Assembly: GCF_042648365.1 (NCBI RefSeq)
Contig: NZ_JBHRXI010000016.1
Coordinates: forward strand, 124,001 to 188,000
Origin: Lutimaribacter_A marinistellae
GTDB taxonomy: Bacteria; Pseudomonadota; Alphaproteobacteria; Rhodobacterales; Rhodobacteraceae
Length of the DNA: 64,000 bases
Direction: 5' to 3'
Shown piece by piece: positions 9,027 to 18,441 of this stretch. Numbering within the stretch: the stretch's first letter is position 1; each line of letters opens with the position of its first letter. Both the position numbers and the translations under genes were made by a program. The notes under the pieces are model-generated. The model was not told the DNA's origin. It worked only from the letters and a program-made list of their open reading frames with translations, and did not search any database.

Positions 9027-9103
9027 CGGGCTATGGCGCAGCCTGGTAGCGCGTCCGTCTGGGGGACGGAAGGTCGCAGGTTCAAGTCCTGCTAGCCCGA
9101 CCA
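9027..9103 (+). tRNA. tRNA-Pro (GGG)
   Basis: A 77-nt cloverleaf with encoded CCA. The acceptor stem CGGGCTA pairs with TAGCCCG, the T loop is TTCAAGT, and the anticodon stem TCCGT/ACGGA encloses loop CTGGGGG with anticodon GGG (9061-9063), reading CCC and CCU. The discriminator is A. No att-like duplication is visible next to it. Confidence 0.97.
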
Positions 9104-9160
9104 TCAGCTACCGCACATCTCTTATGACGGGACTGTGCCCTAGGCATCAGGGGTCTGGTC

Positions 9161-10255
9161 ATGAGCGATGAAACGGCAGGTGTCTTTCCGAACCAGAACA
9201 TCGAAGCGATGATTGCCGCCGGGGCCATCCGCGCTCAAGCTCCATTCGTGGACGGACAAGTACAACCCGCAAGCCTTGACTTACGACTGGGCACCGTCGC
9301 CTATCGCGTCCGCGCCTCCTTCCTTGCAGGCGAAGGCAATACCGTCCGGCAGCGCCTCGACGAGTTCGAGATGCACCGCATTCCCCTGACGGATGAGGGC
9401 GCAGTATTGGAAAAGGGCTGCGTTTACCTCGTTCCACTGATGGAATCACTGACCCTTCCCGCTGGTGTTTCGGCGGTGGCCAACGCCAAGAGCTCGACCG
9501 GTCGTCTTGATCTGCTCACCCGCGCAATCACCGATCACGGCACCGAGTTCGACCGGATCCCGGCAGGGTATGACGGCCCGCTTTACGCCGAGATCTGCCC
9601 CCGATCATTTTCCGTTCTGGTCCGTCCGGGAATGCGACTGAACCAGATTCGGTTTCGCAAGGGTCAGGCTGTTCTGGACGACGGCGAACTTGGCGCTCTC
9701 CATGAACAGACGCAGCTTGTCGATGGCCCCGCGGTCATTCACGACGGGCTTGGCTTTTCCGTGGACCTGCGACCGGCAGCCGGCGACCTTGTCGGTTATC
9801 GCGCCAAACCGCACACGGGCGTCATAGACCTGGACCGTATCGGCCAGTACGAGCCAGACGCGTTCTGGGAGGAGATCCGCACGAATGAGGGTCGCATCAT
9901 CCTCGATCCCGGTGCGTTTTATATCCTCGTCAGCCGCGAGGCTGTCCATATTCCGCCCGATTACGCGGCCGAGATGGCCCCTTACCTCGCCATGGTCGGT
10001 GAGTTCCGCGTGCACTATGCGGGCTTTTTCGACCCCGGTTTCGGGCATGACGCGGCGGGGGGAAAGGGATCTCGTGGCGTGCTCGAGGTACGATGCCACG
10101 AGGCTCCGTTCGTCCTTGAACACGGCCAAATCGTCGGCCGCCTCGTATATGAACGGATGGCGCAGAGGCCCACACAGCTATACGGTGCGGGCATCGCCTC
10201 GAACTACCAGGGGCAAGGCCTGAAGCTATCCAAGCATTTCAAGGCTGCCCCGTAA
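9161..10255 (+). CDS. dcd: 2'-deoxycytidine 5'-triphosphate deaminase, two-lobed type
   Basis: A 364-aa protein, about twice the length of standard Dcd. It carries the dCTP deaminase/dUTPase-fold motif (VANAKSSTGRLDLLTRAITD, then PAGYDGPLYAEICPRSFSVL) in its first half and a second, related lobe with a GFFDPGFG segment in its C-terminal part. The long single-chain form is usual in Rhodobacterales. The reaction is dCTP to dUTP plus ammonia, feeding dTMP synthesis. It stands alone downstream of tRNA-Pro. Confidence 0.85.
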   Translation: MSDETAGVFPNQNIEAMIAAGAIRAQAPFVDGQVQPASLDLRLGTVAYRVRASFLAGEGNTVRQRLDEFEMHRIPLTDEGAVLEKGCVYLVPLMESLTLPAGVSAVANAKSSTGRLDLLTRAITDHGTEFDRIPAGYDGPLYAEICPRSFSVLVRPGMRLNQIRFRKGQAVLDDGELGALHEQTQLVDGPAVIHDGLGFSVDLRPAAGDLVGYRAKPHTGVIDLDRIGQYEPDAFWEEIRTNEGRIILDPGAFYILVSREAVHIPPDYAAEMAPYLAMVGEFRVHYAGFFDPGFGHDAAGGKGSRGVLEVRCHEAPFVLEHGQIVGRLVYERMAQRPTQLYGAGIASNYQGQGLKLSKHFKAAP

Positions 10256-10270
10256 ACGAACAGGATGCAG

Positions 10271-10495
10271 TTAGCTGCGCGGGAGGCGTGTCGCCTGCTT
10301 TATCTTGGCGCTGTTCTCGCGCGTCCACGGGCCGTTCGAATCCTCGGCGAACTGTTCATCCGCGGCGCCGGATTGCGGCTTTCCCTTCCTGCTTCCCATC
10401 TTGGACATCGCGTCAAAGCCGGCATTCATGCCGGTATGCACCAGCTTGCCGATGACCATTTTAACGATCATATTGATTATGTGGTTCGCGTTCAT
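10271..10495 (-). CDS. Small conserved hypothetical protein
   Basis: 74 aa from ATG 10495 (MNANHIINMIVKMVIGKL), which is preceded by AGAGAGAC as ribosome-binding site. The longer frame from 10525 lacks such a site. The N-terminus is an amphipathic helix rich in Met and Ile; the C-terminal half is polar (NGPWTRENSAKIKQATRL). No enzymatic motif is visible. It lies just downstream of scpB on the same strand. Function unknown. Confidence 0.6.
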   Translation of the reverse strand: MNANHIINMIVKMVIGKLVHTGMNAGFDAMSKMGSRKGKPQSGAADEQFAEDSNGPWTRENSAKIKQATRLPRS

Positions 10496-10562
10496 CGCAC
10501 GTCTCTCTTTGCTGCCCAGCCGCAATATAGCGGTAAATCATGCAGATTTCAGGGCGAAAGGC

Positions 10563-11225
10563 TCAATCCTCTTCAAAAAGTTCCGATTGCCCCTCGTCCG
10601 TCTCCTCGACCTCGTCGCGGCCTTCGCCCAGCGGAATCGTTCCCGGCGGCGGGCGGTTCTCAAGCAATCCGGCGGCGCGCAACTCCTTGAGACCCGGCAG
10701 ATCACGGGCGCTTTCCAGGCCGAAATGATCCAGAAACTGTGGCGTGACGACGAAGGTCACCGGGCGCCCGGGTGACATCCTTCGACGCCCGAGGCGGATC
10801 CATTCCATCTCGAGCAACTGATCGATGGTCCCGCGCGAGACCGAAACGCCTCGGATCTCTTCGATCTCTGCCCGTGTGCAGGGTTGGTGATAAGCAACGA
10901 TGGCAAGGGTCTCGATCGCTGCGCGGCTCAACTTGCGCGTCTCGACGATCTCCTTTTGCATGAGAAAGCCCAGATCGGGGGCCGTGCGGATCGCCCAGGC
11001 ATCTCCGACCTTGACCACACGTACACCGCGCCCCTCATACCGCTTGCGCAACAGCTCCAGCGCCTGCGCGGCGTCGCTGCCATGCGGCATGCGCGCCTCG
11101 AGGTCGGACACGGTCACCGGTTCGGGACTGGCGAAAAGCACCGCTTCGACCATACGCTCCTGCTCGGCCAGCGGCGGTGCGTCGAACAGGCTTTCGCCGG
11201 CATCGTCATCGTGGGGTTCAGTCAC
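10563..11225 (-). CDS. scpB: Segregation and condensation protein B
   Basis: A 220-aa winged-helix kleisin partner. MVEAVLFASPEPVTVSDLEA and IETLAIVAYHQPCTRAEIEE with RGVSVSRGTIDQLL are ScpB hallmarks. ScpB dimers bind ScpA and with SMC form the bacterial condensin that organises and segregates chromosomes. An acidic tail (RDEVEETDEGQSELFEED) is typical of alphaproteobacteria. The start overlaps the scpA stop by 8 bp, so the two are translationally coupled. Confidence 0.94.
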   Translation of the reverse strand: MTEPHDDDAGESLFDAPPLAEQERMVEAVLFASPEPVTVSDLEARMPHGSDAAQALELLRKRYEGRGVRVVKVGDAWAIRTAPDLGFLMQKEIVETRKLSRAAIETLAIVAYHQPCTRAEIEEIRGVSVSRGTIDQLLEMEWIRLGRRRMSPGRPVTFVVTPQFLDHFGLESARDLPGLKELRAAGLLENRPPPGTIPLGEGRDEVEETDEGQSELFEED

Positions 11226-12015
11226 TCTTGTCTGTTCTCCTGCGCAGATGGATCGGCGCGAATGTGTCGCTTTGTCGAATCTCCAGATGCCCTTCTTTCA
11301 CCAGTTCGAGAGACGCCGCAAACGTCGCCGCTGTGGCCGAACGCCTGCGCGCGGGTTCGGCATGCCATCCATCGGGCAGATAGCTTTCCATATCGGTCCA
11401 GCTGCCGGCAAACCGGATCAGGGGCCGCATCCGATCCAGTGCCTGCTCCATCGTGAAGACGGAGTCGCGATCCATGACGAAGGGACGAAACTCGTCGCGT
11501 GTACGGATGCGCGCGTAGCCCTGCATGAGGTCGAGCAAGGTCGCGGTATAGGTCACGGTTCGGATTCTGGTAACATCCTCGCCCTGGCCACGGTGAAAGA
11601 AGTCGCGCCCGAGTTGATCGCGCCCCATAAGGCGTGCAGCCGAGTCGCGCATAGCCTGCAACCGCTCAAGCTGAAACGCGAGGTGGGCAGCCAGTTCTTC
11701 GCCAGTCGGTCCCTCTTCCTCGGGGTCTGGCGGTAACAGAAGGCGGGATTTCAAAAAGGCCAACCACGCAGCCATGACTAGGTAATCGGCGGCCAGTTCG
11801 ATCCGAAGCGCCCGCGCACGTTCGACAAATGTCAGGTATTGCTGGGCAAGCGCCAGAACCGAGATCTTTCGCAGGTCCACCTTTTGCGTCCGCGACAGGG
11901 TCAGAAGGACGTCGAGCGGTCCTTCGAAACCGTCGACATCGACAATAAGTGCCTCGGCGGCCAGCCTGTCGGCGACCGAAAGGCCCTCGTCCCCGGCAAA
12001 CAGATTATCGGTCAT
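11218..12015 (-). CDS. scpA: Segregation and condensation protein A
   Basis: A 265-aa kleisin of the SMC-ScpAB condensin, taken from ATG 12015 (MTDNLFAGDEG); an upstream extension of 18 residues lies inside nagZ and is not used. VDVDGFEGPLDVLLTLSRTQ and KVDLRKISVLALAQQYL are the ScpA N-terminal signature that contacts the SMC neck. The start overlaps the nagZ stop by 11 bp. Confidence 0.94.
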   Translation of the reverse strand: MTDNLFAGDEGLSVADRLAAEALIVDVDGFEGPLDVLLTLSRTQKVDLRKISVLALAQQYLTFVERARALRIELAADYLVMAAWLAFLKSRLLLPPDPEEEGPTGEELAAHLAFQLERLQAMRDSAARLMGRDQLGRDFFHRGQGEDVTRIRTVTYTATLLDLMQGYARIRTRDEFRPFVMDRDSVFTMEQALDRMRPLIRFAGSWTDMESYLPDGWHAEPARRRSATAATFAASLELVKEGHLEIRQSDTFAPIHLRRRTDKSD

Positions 12016-13012
12016 ACACCTCTCCGCCCATGAGGCGGGAAAGGTCGGCCTCGGCGGCCTCGATGTCAAGTTCGCCGGGATCGCGTCGGCAAGCGAGCGC
12101 CTTTTCCGCGCGGTACTGCGCGTCGGCTGTCATCGGTCCGGCGGCATGGGCGACCGCGGCGCGTTCTGCCAGCGACCCATTGCAATGCAGAACCACGTCA
12201 CATCCCGCGGCGATAGCACCAGCAGAAAGTTCATCAAGGCTGCCGCGGAGAGCTTTCATCGACAGATCATCGGTCATGATAAGCCCGTCAAACCCGATCT
12301 GCTCACGGATCAGGTCAATCATCCGGGGCGAGATCGTTGCAGGCGCGTCATCTATGCGGTCATAGACGAGATGCGCCGTCATACCCATCGGCAGATCCGC
12401 AAGCGCGCGGAAGGGCAGGAAATCGGTGTCGTCCAAATCCTCGGGGTCGGAATGAACATGCGGCAGGTCGTGATGGCTGTCCATCGTCGCGCGACCATGT
12501 CCGGGCATGTGCTTGACCACCGGCAAGACGCCGCCGTCGATAAGGGCATCGGCAACTGCGCGGCCCAGCGTGGCCACGGTTTCCGCGTCATGACCGTAGC
12601 AGCGGTTGGCAAGGAAAGGATGCGTGTCATCGCGTGCGATATCGACCATCGGGGCGCAATTGCAGTCGATTCCGAGTGCGTGCAATTCGTGCGCAATCAG
12701 ACGATACCGCAGATACATCGCCCGCACGGCGGAGTCCCCGGCCCTTGCAACATGGTCGAGAGGAGGCAGCCATTCACGCGCGAGCGGAGCGCGCAAACGC
12801 TGCACCCTTCCGCCTTCCTGATCGATGAGGATTGGGCAGTTGCGCCCGACGGCCGCGCGGAATTCCTCACACAGCCCACGAACCTGGTCTGCATTGTCGA
12901 TATTGCGCGCGAAAAGGATGAACCCGAACGGGTTCACCTCGGCAAACAGCGTTTTTTCTTCGCGCGTGAGGCGAAGCCCATCGGCGTCGAGGATCGTCGC
13001 CCCGAAGGTCAC
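12005..13012 (-). CDS. nagZ: Beta-N-acetylhexosaminidase NagZ
   Basis: A 335-aa glycoside hydrolase family 3 enzyme that removes GlcNAc from GlcNAc-anhydroMurNAc muropeptides in cytoplasmic cell-wall recycling. KHMPGHGRATMDSH holds the flexible catalytic His loop and GLIMTDDLSMKAL the nucleophile Asp. ILIDQEGGRVQRL is the substrate-binding strand. It sits upstream of scpA and overlaps the SPOR gene stop by 4 bp, forming a tight operon. Confidence 0.94.
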   Translation of the reverse strand: MTFGATILDADGLRLTREEKTLFAEVNPFGFILFARNIDNADQVRGLCEEFRAAVGRNCPILIDQEGGRVQRLRAPLAREWLPPLDHVARAGDSAVRAMYLRYRLIAHELHALGIDCNCAPMVDIARDDTHPFLANRCYGHDAETVATLGRAVADALIDGGVLPVVKHMPGHGRATMDSHHDLPHVHSDPEDLDDTDFLPFRALADLPMGMTAHLVYDRIDDAPATISPRMIDLIREQIGFDGLIMTDDLSMKALRGSLDELSAGAIAAGCDVVLHCNGSLAERAAVAHAAGPMTADAQYRAEKALACRRDPGELDIEAAEADLSRLMGGEVYDR

Positions 13013-14106
13013 CGGGTCGTCACCGGGATACAGTCTGCCCGTTCGGCAACAAGAGCCGCGCAGAAGCGTCGTGCATCACTAAGGTCGTCAAAACCCATGG
13101 CACGCAGCCTGTAGAAGGTACGCCCACCACTTGCGGCCTTTTGGATCACGCGCTGCTTGCCATCCATGTAATCGGCAAAGCGGGCATTGATCCGATCCCA
13201 TTCGGCGCGGGCGATATCGGGAGTATCATAAGCGCCCAACTGCGCGAGGCGGGTGCCGACGGGCAGAGTCGCCGCATCGACATCGAGAGCGGCCGCCGTG
13301 TCCACGGCCGCGGCAACTGCCGCTTCGACCGTGGTGCGGTTCGTGATGCCCGAGGGCGTTGCCCGCGCGGGGCGCAATTGCGGCCGAGGCGAGCGCTTTA
13401 CGCCAGGCGCATCGAGAAGTGCCGGCGCGGGCTGTTGCTGGACCAGATCCGCAGGGTCGATGGCGGGCATCGGTTCGGGTTGCACGATCGCGGCAATCTT
13501 TTCGCCATTCTCCCCTTCGAGGAAGGTCTGTTGCGGCTCTTCCTCGGCGATCAGTTCGGCCACCAGTTGATCAACCGACCCGTCGCGGAAAGCGGCAACC
13601 GCATCATCCGAGATCGGCATCGCCTCGTCGACCGTCAGCGAGGCCTTCACCGGTTTCATCTCACCCATCGGAACATCCTCTTCGGAGAGCGAAACCGGCT
13701 TCGGCGCAAGATACAGCTTGTCGGGCGGCGGTGCGGCCGTGCCTTCGGCGGCTACGGTGTTGACGGCAAGCCCCTGGTGATCCGCCGGTTGTCCGCCCGG
13801 GTCAGCGGGCTGAATGCGCATCGGGCCTTCTACCGCGCGGACGACCGGGACGCCGCTCACGTCACGGGCGACGAGCTTGTAGCCCCAGATGCCGATGCCG
13901 ACCACCAACGCCAAAGAGCCGATGGCCCCGGCGGCGGTGACGACGCGCCCGATGAACGGGACACGCGGCCCCTCGATCGTCTGCGTGTCGAAACTGTCCT
14001 GCACCACCTGTTCCGGCGCGGCGACCGGAGGTACCTGGTAAGCATTCTGATACGTGTAATGAACCTGCTGCGGGGCGTACTGCCCCGTTGTGTCGAAACT
14101 CGCCAT
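13009..14106 (-). CDS. SPOR domain-containing membrane protein
   Basis: 365 aa from ATG 14106. A cytoplasmic N-terminus rich in Tyr/Gln is followed by one membrane helix (AAGAIGSLALVVGIGIWGY, about residues 53-71), a Pro/Ala-rich periplasmic linker and a C-terminal SPOR domain (GTRLAQLGAYDTPDIARAEW ... RLRAMGFDDLSDARRFC). SPOR domains bind denuded peptidoglycan at division sites. The argS-SPOR-nagZ-scpAB order is typical of Rhodobacterales. Confidence 0.88.
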   Translation of the reverse strand: MASFDTTGQYAPQQVHYTYQNAYQVPPVAAPEQVVQDSFDTQTIEGPRVPFIGRVVTAAGAIGSLALVVGIGIWGYKLVARDVSGVPVVRAVEGPMRIQPADPGGQPADHQGLAVNTVAAEGTAAPPPDKLYLAPKPVSLSEEDVPMGEMKPVKASLTVDEAMPISDDAVAAFRDGSVDQLVAELIAEEEPQQTFLEGENGEKIAAIVQPEPMPAIDPADLVQQQPAPALLDAPGVKRSPRPQLRPARATPSGITNRTTVEAAVAAAVDTAAALDVDAATLPVGTRLAQLGAYDTPDIARAEWDRINARFADYMDGKQRVIQKAASGGRTFYRLRAMGFDDLSDARRFCAALVAERADCIPVTTR

Positions 14107-14201
14107 GTCCGCCTCACTGCCCGCTCGCGCGTGTCTGCGCCGCGCTCGGGGTCCCTTCTGTCCTGTTTCCTGCCTCGGACCGGCGGTTCGGGCGGTATTG
14201 G

Positions 14202-15953
14202 TTACCGCATCTCCTGCGCCGGCGTCACGCCCAAGATACCCAGACCCGCGGCGATCACAACCGCCACCGAACGGGCCAGTGCCATTTTTGCATGACTTGT
14301 GGCCACATCGCCATCCTGCAGGAATTTCAACGACGGAACATCGTTGCCGCGATTCCACAGAGAGTGAAATTCTCCCGCCAATTCATATAGGTAGAAGGCG
14401 ATCCTGTGCGGCTCATTGGTGCGTGCCGCGATCTCGACCAGGCGTGGCCATTCGGCCAGTTTCTTGGCGACAGCAAGCTCTGCCTCGTGATCGACACGCG
14501 ACAGATCTGCGTTCAGCAGGGCCGCGTCATCGGCATCCATGCCAGCCTCCTCGGCCCGGCGCAGAACGCTCATCACGCGCGCATGGGCGTATTGCACATA
14601 AAAGACCGGGTTCTCGCGGCTCTGCTCGAGCACCTTGTCGAAATCGAAATCAAGCGGCGCATCGTTGCGGCGTGTCAGCATAACGAAGCGGGTCACGTCA
14701 GGCCCGACCTGTTCCAGCACATCGCGCAGGGTGATGAAGGTCCCTGCCCGCTTGGACATCTTGAAGGGTTCGCCATTCTTGAACAGCTTTACCAGCTGGC
14801 ACAGCTTGATGTCGAAGTTCACGCGTTTTTCGTGATCCAGCGCCGCGACAATTGCCTTCATCCGCTTGACGTATCCGCCATGATCGGCACCGAACACGTC
14901 GATGATCACGTCAAAGCCCCGTTTGACCTTGTCATAGTGATACGCAAGGTCGGGGGCGAAATAGGTCCAGCCGCCATCGGATTTCTGCACCGGACGGTCC
15001 ACGTCGTCGCCATACTCCGTCGCCTTGAACAGCATCTGTTCGCGCGGTTCCCAGTCTTCGGGCGGGGCCTTGCCCTTGGGTGGCTCCAGCACACCGCGAT
15101 AGACGAGGCCCAGTTCCTTGAGCTCTTCGAGCGTCTTTTCGATCTTGCCGCTGTCGTAGTAGGAGCGTTCCGACGTCCAGACATCCATTTCGACACCGAG
15201 AAGGGCCAGATCCTCGCGGATCTGCTTCATCATCTCGTCGATGGTGAAATCGCGGAACGGGGCCAGCCATTCGCTCTCGGGCTTGTCGATCATGCTGTCG
15301 CCGAACTTTTCTTTCAGCGCTTCGCCGATGGGCAACAGGTAGTCGCCGGGATAGAGGCCTTCCTTGACTTCGAAATCGAGGCCATTGGCCTCGCGATACC
15401 GCTCATAGGCCGAGCGGGCCAGAACGTCGACCTGAGCGCCGCCATCGTTGATCCAGTATTCGCGTGTGACGTCGTAGCCGGCATATTGCAAAAGACCTGC
15501 CAGCGCATCGCCGAACACGGCGCCACGGCAATGCCCCACATGCAGCGGCCCGGTCGGGTTGGCGGACACGAACTCGACATTCGCGGTTTTGCCCTGCCCC
15601 ATGTCGGAACGACCGAAATCGGTTCCATCGCGCAAGACCGTGCTGATCACGGACTGCCAGACGGATGCCGCCAGGCGCAGGTTCAGGAAGCCGGGTCCCG
15701 CCACCTCGGCGCTTGTGATGCGTTCATCGGCGCCAAGCTTTTCCGCCAGCGTTTCGGCGATATCCCGCGGCTTCTTGCCCGCAGGTTTGGCCAGCACCAT
15801 CGCCGCGTTTGTTGCCATGTCCCCATGCAACGGGTCGCGAGGCGGCTCCACCGTGACATTCGCGAAATCGAGCCCCTCGGGCAGAGCGCCTTCGGATTGC
15901 ATCTGCGCAAGCGCGTCCAGCACAAGGCCACGGATCTGGGTAAAGAGGTTCAT
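14202..15953 (-). CDS. argS: Arginyl-tRNA synthetase
   Basis: A 583-aa class I aminoacyl-tRNA synthetase. SANPTGPLHVGHCRGAVFGD contains the HIGH-type HVGH motif and FKMSKRAGTFITL the KMSKS-type motif. The N-terminal additional domain and the C-terminal DALR anticodon-binding domain (YVQYAHARVMSVLRRA, ending GLGILGVTPAQEMR) are present, so the enzyme is full length. It is followed by the SPOR gene 95 bp downstream. Confidence 0.97.
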   Translation of the reverse strand: MNLFTQIRGLVLDALAQMQSEGALPEGLDFANVTVEPPRDPLHGDMATNAAMVLAKPAGKKPRDIAETLAEKLGADERITSAEVAGPGFLNLRLAASVWQSVISTVLRDGTDFGRSDMGQGKTANVEFVSANPTGPLHVGHCRGAVFGDALAGLLQYAGYDVTREYWINDGGAQVDVLARSAYERYREANGLDFEVKEGLYPGDYLLPIGEALKEKFGDSMIDKPESEWLAPFRDFTIDEMMKQIREDLALLGVEMDVWTSERSYYDSGKIEKTLEELKELGLVYRGVLEPPKGKAPPEDWEPREQMLFKATEYGDDVDRPVQKSDGGWTYFAPDLAYHYDKVKRGFDVIIDVFGADHGGYVKRMKAIVAALDHEKRVNFDIKLCQLVKLFKNGEPFKMSKRAGTFITLRDVLEQVGPDVTRFVMLTRRNDAPLDFDFDKVLEQSRENPVFYVQYAHARVMSVLRRAEEAGMDADDAALLNADLSRVDHEAELAVAKKLAEWPRLVEIAARTNEPHRIAFYLYELAGEFHSLWNRGNDVPSLKFLQDGDVATSHAKMALARSVAVVIAAGLGILGVTPAQEMR

Positions 15954-16016
15954 GTGACTGTCCTTTTGCTTGCCGGCGGTTTACCACGCAAACCGCCCGC
16001 GTCAATGGACGCGGTT

Positions 16017-17186
16017 TCAGGTTCCGGTGCCGCGCAGTTGCAGTGGATCGCCCCCGGTGAGGCGGGCATGATCCTGCAAGGCGAACCGGTCGGTCATACC
16101 GGAGATGTAATCGGACACGATCCGCGCAAGGGCCGTATCGGTTTCCGCCGCCTCTATATCGCGATGCCAGTGACGGGGCATTTGCCGTGGGTCCGAAAGA
16201 TAGATCGGAAACAGTTCCTTTACCACGCGAGAGACGCGGGCACGAACCTCCATCACCGAGGGCGCCCGGTACATGCGCCGGAACAGAAAAGTCCGGATAA
16301 CCTTCAGGTCAGACCAGAGAGTAGGTGAAAACCGTATCACCGGATGACCAAGCCCGCGGATATCCTCGACCGAGATGGCCCGTGCCTCTGCCAGAGCGGC
16401 GCGCGAGGTTTCGATCACATCAGAGACCATGACCCCGAAAACCCGTCGCAGCGCCTCATGACGGCGACGATAGGAGTTCGTGTTCGGATAGGCTCTGTCT
16501 ACCTCGGCGTAACAGGGACCGATGATGGGAAGCTCGGCGATCTCGTCGTCGGTGAAAAGCCCGGCCCGCAAGCCGTCATGCAGATCGTGGTTGTTATAGG
16601 CCACGTCATCGGCCAGTGCGGCAACCTGCGCCTCGGCACTGGCATGGGTTTCCAGTTCAAGGTCGAAGCCCGCGTTGCACTCGGCCAGCGCCCAGGGCAG
16701 ATCGCCGATCACCGGTCCGTTATGCTTGGCAATCGCCTCGAGCGTTTCCCATGTCAGGTTCAGCCCGTCAAAGGCCGCATAGTGGCGCTCCAATCGTGTC
16801 ACGATACGGATCGCCTGGGCGTTGTGATCGAACCCGCCATAGGGGGCCATCAACGCGTGCAGCGCGTCCTCACCCGTATGGCCAAAGGGTGTATGGCCCA
16901 GGTCATGCGCAAGGGCGACCGCCTCGGTCAACTCACCGTTCAACCCGAGGGCGCCGGCAATCGTGCGAGCCACCTGCGCGACTTCGATTGAATGCGTAAG
17001 TCGCGTGCGGTAGTTGTCGCCCTCATGCTCGACGAAGACCTGCGTCTTGTGTTTGAGCCGGCGAAACGCGCCGGCATGGATGATACGGTCGCGGTCTCGC
17101 TGGAAACACGACCGGAAACTGCTCTCCTCCTCCGGCACGAGCCGACCGCGGGCGCGGTCGGGGTCCGAGGCATAGGGCGCGCGCAT
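16017..17186 (-). CDS. dgt: Deoxyguanosinetriphosphate triphosphohydrolase-like protein
   Basis: 389 aa from ATG 17186 (MRAPYASDPDRARGRL), preceded by ACAGGTGG; an extension to 17396 overlaps erpA and is rejected. HD-domain metal ligands are visible: RTRLTHSIEVAQVARTIAG and ALAHDLGHTPFGHTGEDAL. These enzymes hydrolyse dNTPs to deoxynucleosides plus triphosphate and tune nucleotide pools. Divergent from erpA, the conserved arrangement in this group. Confidence 0.92.
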   Translation of the reverse strand: MRAPYASDPDRARGRLVPEEESSFRSCFQRDRDRIIHAGAFRRLKHKTQVFVEHEGDNYRTRLTHSIEVAQVARTIAGALGLNGELTEAVALAHDLGHTPFGHTGEDALHALMAPYGGFDHNAQAIRIVTRLERHYAAFDGLNLTWETLEAIAKHNGPVIGDLPWALAECNAGFDLELETHASAEAQVAALADDVAYNNHDLHDGLRAGLFTDDEIAELPIIGPCYAEVDRAYPNTNSYRRRHEALRRVFGVMVSDVIETSRAALAEARAISVEDIRGLGHPVIRFSPTLWSDLKVIRTFLFRRMYRAPSVMEVRARVSRVVKELFPIYLSDPRQMPRHWHRDIEAAETDTALARIVSDYISGMTDRFALQDHARLTGGDPLQLRGTGT

Positions 17187-17263
17187 GTCCACCTGTCCTT
17201 GTCGGCTGTCCTCGCGCTTTCTATATTGCAGGCAGTCGAATATGAAAACCATTGGAGTCAGGG

Positions 17264-17587
17264 ATGAATCTTCCCCCCAGAGTGACAGATCGCGCCTTTG
17301 CCCGCCTTGCCGAGATCGGCGCGGCCGATCAGGGACAGGCCTTGCGCGTGGCCGTCGAGGGTGGCGGTTGTTCGGGCTTTCAATACGAGATCGCATTGGA
17401 TGCGCCCGGTTCGGATGACCTCGTTCTCGAGGGTCAGGGTCAGAAAGTGGTTGTCGACAGCGTTTCGCTTCCTTTTCTGGAAAACGCCACGATCGATTTC
17501 ACCGAGGAACTGATCGGCGCGCGTTTCGTCATCGACAACCCGAACGCCACATCTTCCTGCGGCTGCGGCACCTCGTTCTCGATGTAA
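17264..17587 (+). CDS. erpA: Iron-sulfur cluster insertion protein (A-type carrier)
   Basis: 107 aa from ATG 17264, with GGAG 7 bp upstream. An A-type Fe-S carrier of the HesB/IscA family with the three conserved cysteines: one in EGGGCSGFQYEI and two in the terminal SSCGCGTSFSM. It passes Fe-S clusters to apo-proteins. Its promoter region is shared with the divergent dgt gene. Confidence 0.93.
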   Translation: MNLPPRVTDRAFARLAEIGAADQGQALRVAVEGGGCSGFQYEIALDAPGSDDLVLEGQGQKVVVDSVSLPFLENATIDFTEELIGARFVIDNPNATSSCGCGTSFSM

Positions 17588-17657
17588 TCCTGCACCCTCT
17601 TGCCCCCCGCCGTAACGAAGGGCTAGACCGGACGGCGACAAGACAAGAGGGCCGGGC

Positions 17658-18437
17658 ATGAAGATCGCTACATTCAACATCAACGGCATCAAGGCGCGGG
17701 TGAACGCGCTGACCGATTGGCTCGACGAAGCGCAGCCTGACGTGGCCCTGCTGCAGGAGATCAAATCGGTCGACGAGAACTTCCCGCGCGAGTTGTTCGA
17801 GGACCGCGGTTACTCGGTCGAAACCCACGGCCAAAAGAGCTTCAACGGGGTTGCGATCCTTTCGAAACTCCCGCTTGAGGACGTCCAGCGTGGGCTGCCC
17901 GGGGACGAGACCGACGAGCAGGCACGTTGGATCGAGGCAACTGTGGTGGGAAAGCAGGCCCTGAGGGTCTGCGGGCTGTACCTTCCGAACGGCAACCCGG
18001 CACCCGGGCCAAAATTCGACTACAAGCTATCGTGGATGGAAAGGCTGTATCATCGTGCGCGGGAGCTTATGCAGAGTGAAGAGCCCGCCTTGATGGCCGG
18101 CGACTACAACATCATCCCGCAGGAAGAAGACGCAAAACGCCCCGAGGCATGGCGCGAGGATGCACTGTTTCGACCCGAAAGCCGTGCAGCGTTTCGACGG
18201 ATCGTTAACCTGGGCTTTACCGATGCGTTTCGAGCCAGGGTACAGGGCCCAGGTCACTATTCGTTCTGGGATTATCAGGCGGGCGCGTGGAACCGGAATG
18301 ATGGCATCCGGATCGACCACCTGCTGTTGAATCCGCAGGCCGCAGACCTGCTTGTCGATTGTCGCATCGATTCCGAGATACGCGGGCGTGAAAAGCCCTC
18401 GGATCACGTACCAGTCTGGGCAGAAATGGACATCTGA
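17658..18437 (+). CDS. xth: Exodeoxyribonuclease III (AP endonuclease)
   Basis: A 259-aa endonuclease/exonuclease/phosphatase-fold enzyme. MKIATFNINGIKARVNAL (Asn), ALLQEIKS (metal-binding Glu), LMAGDYNIIPQ (Asp/Asn) and the C-terminal KPSDHVPVWAEM (Asp-His pair) are all present. It cuts at abasic sites and degrades 3' ends in base-excision repair. The stop is 4 bp from the convergent monooxygenase stop. Confidence 0.94.
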   Translation: MKIATFNINGIKARVNALTDWLDEAQPDVALLQEIKSVDENFPRELFEDRGYSVETHGQKSFNGVAILSKLPLEDVQRGLPGDETDEQARWIEATVVGKQALRVCGLYLPNGNPAPGPKFDYKLSWMERLYHRARELMQSEEPALMAGDYNIIPQEEDAKRPEAWREDALFRPESRAAFRRIVNLGFTDAFRARVQGPGHYSFWDYQAGAWNRNDGIRIDHLLLNPQAADLLVDCRIDSEIRGREKPSDHVPVWAEMDI

Positions 18438-18441
18438 CCGC

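Noticed and set aside
9027..9103. tRNA-Pro as an island attachment site
   Set aside because: No duplicated tRNA end or integrase nearby; the island lies 19 kb away with its own repeats.
13141..14295. 384-codon plus-strand frame opposite the SPOR gene
   Set aside because: Arg/Gly-rich shadow; the SPOR reading has a membrane helix and domain motifs.
14406..16328. 640-codon plus-strand frame opposite argS
   Set aside because: It is the antisense of a clearly recognised argS; high-G+C DNA leaves long shadow frames. The translation has no family features.
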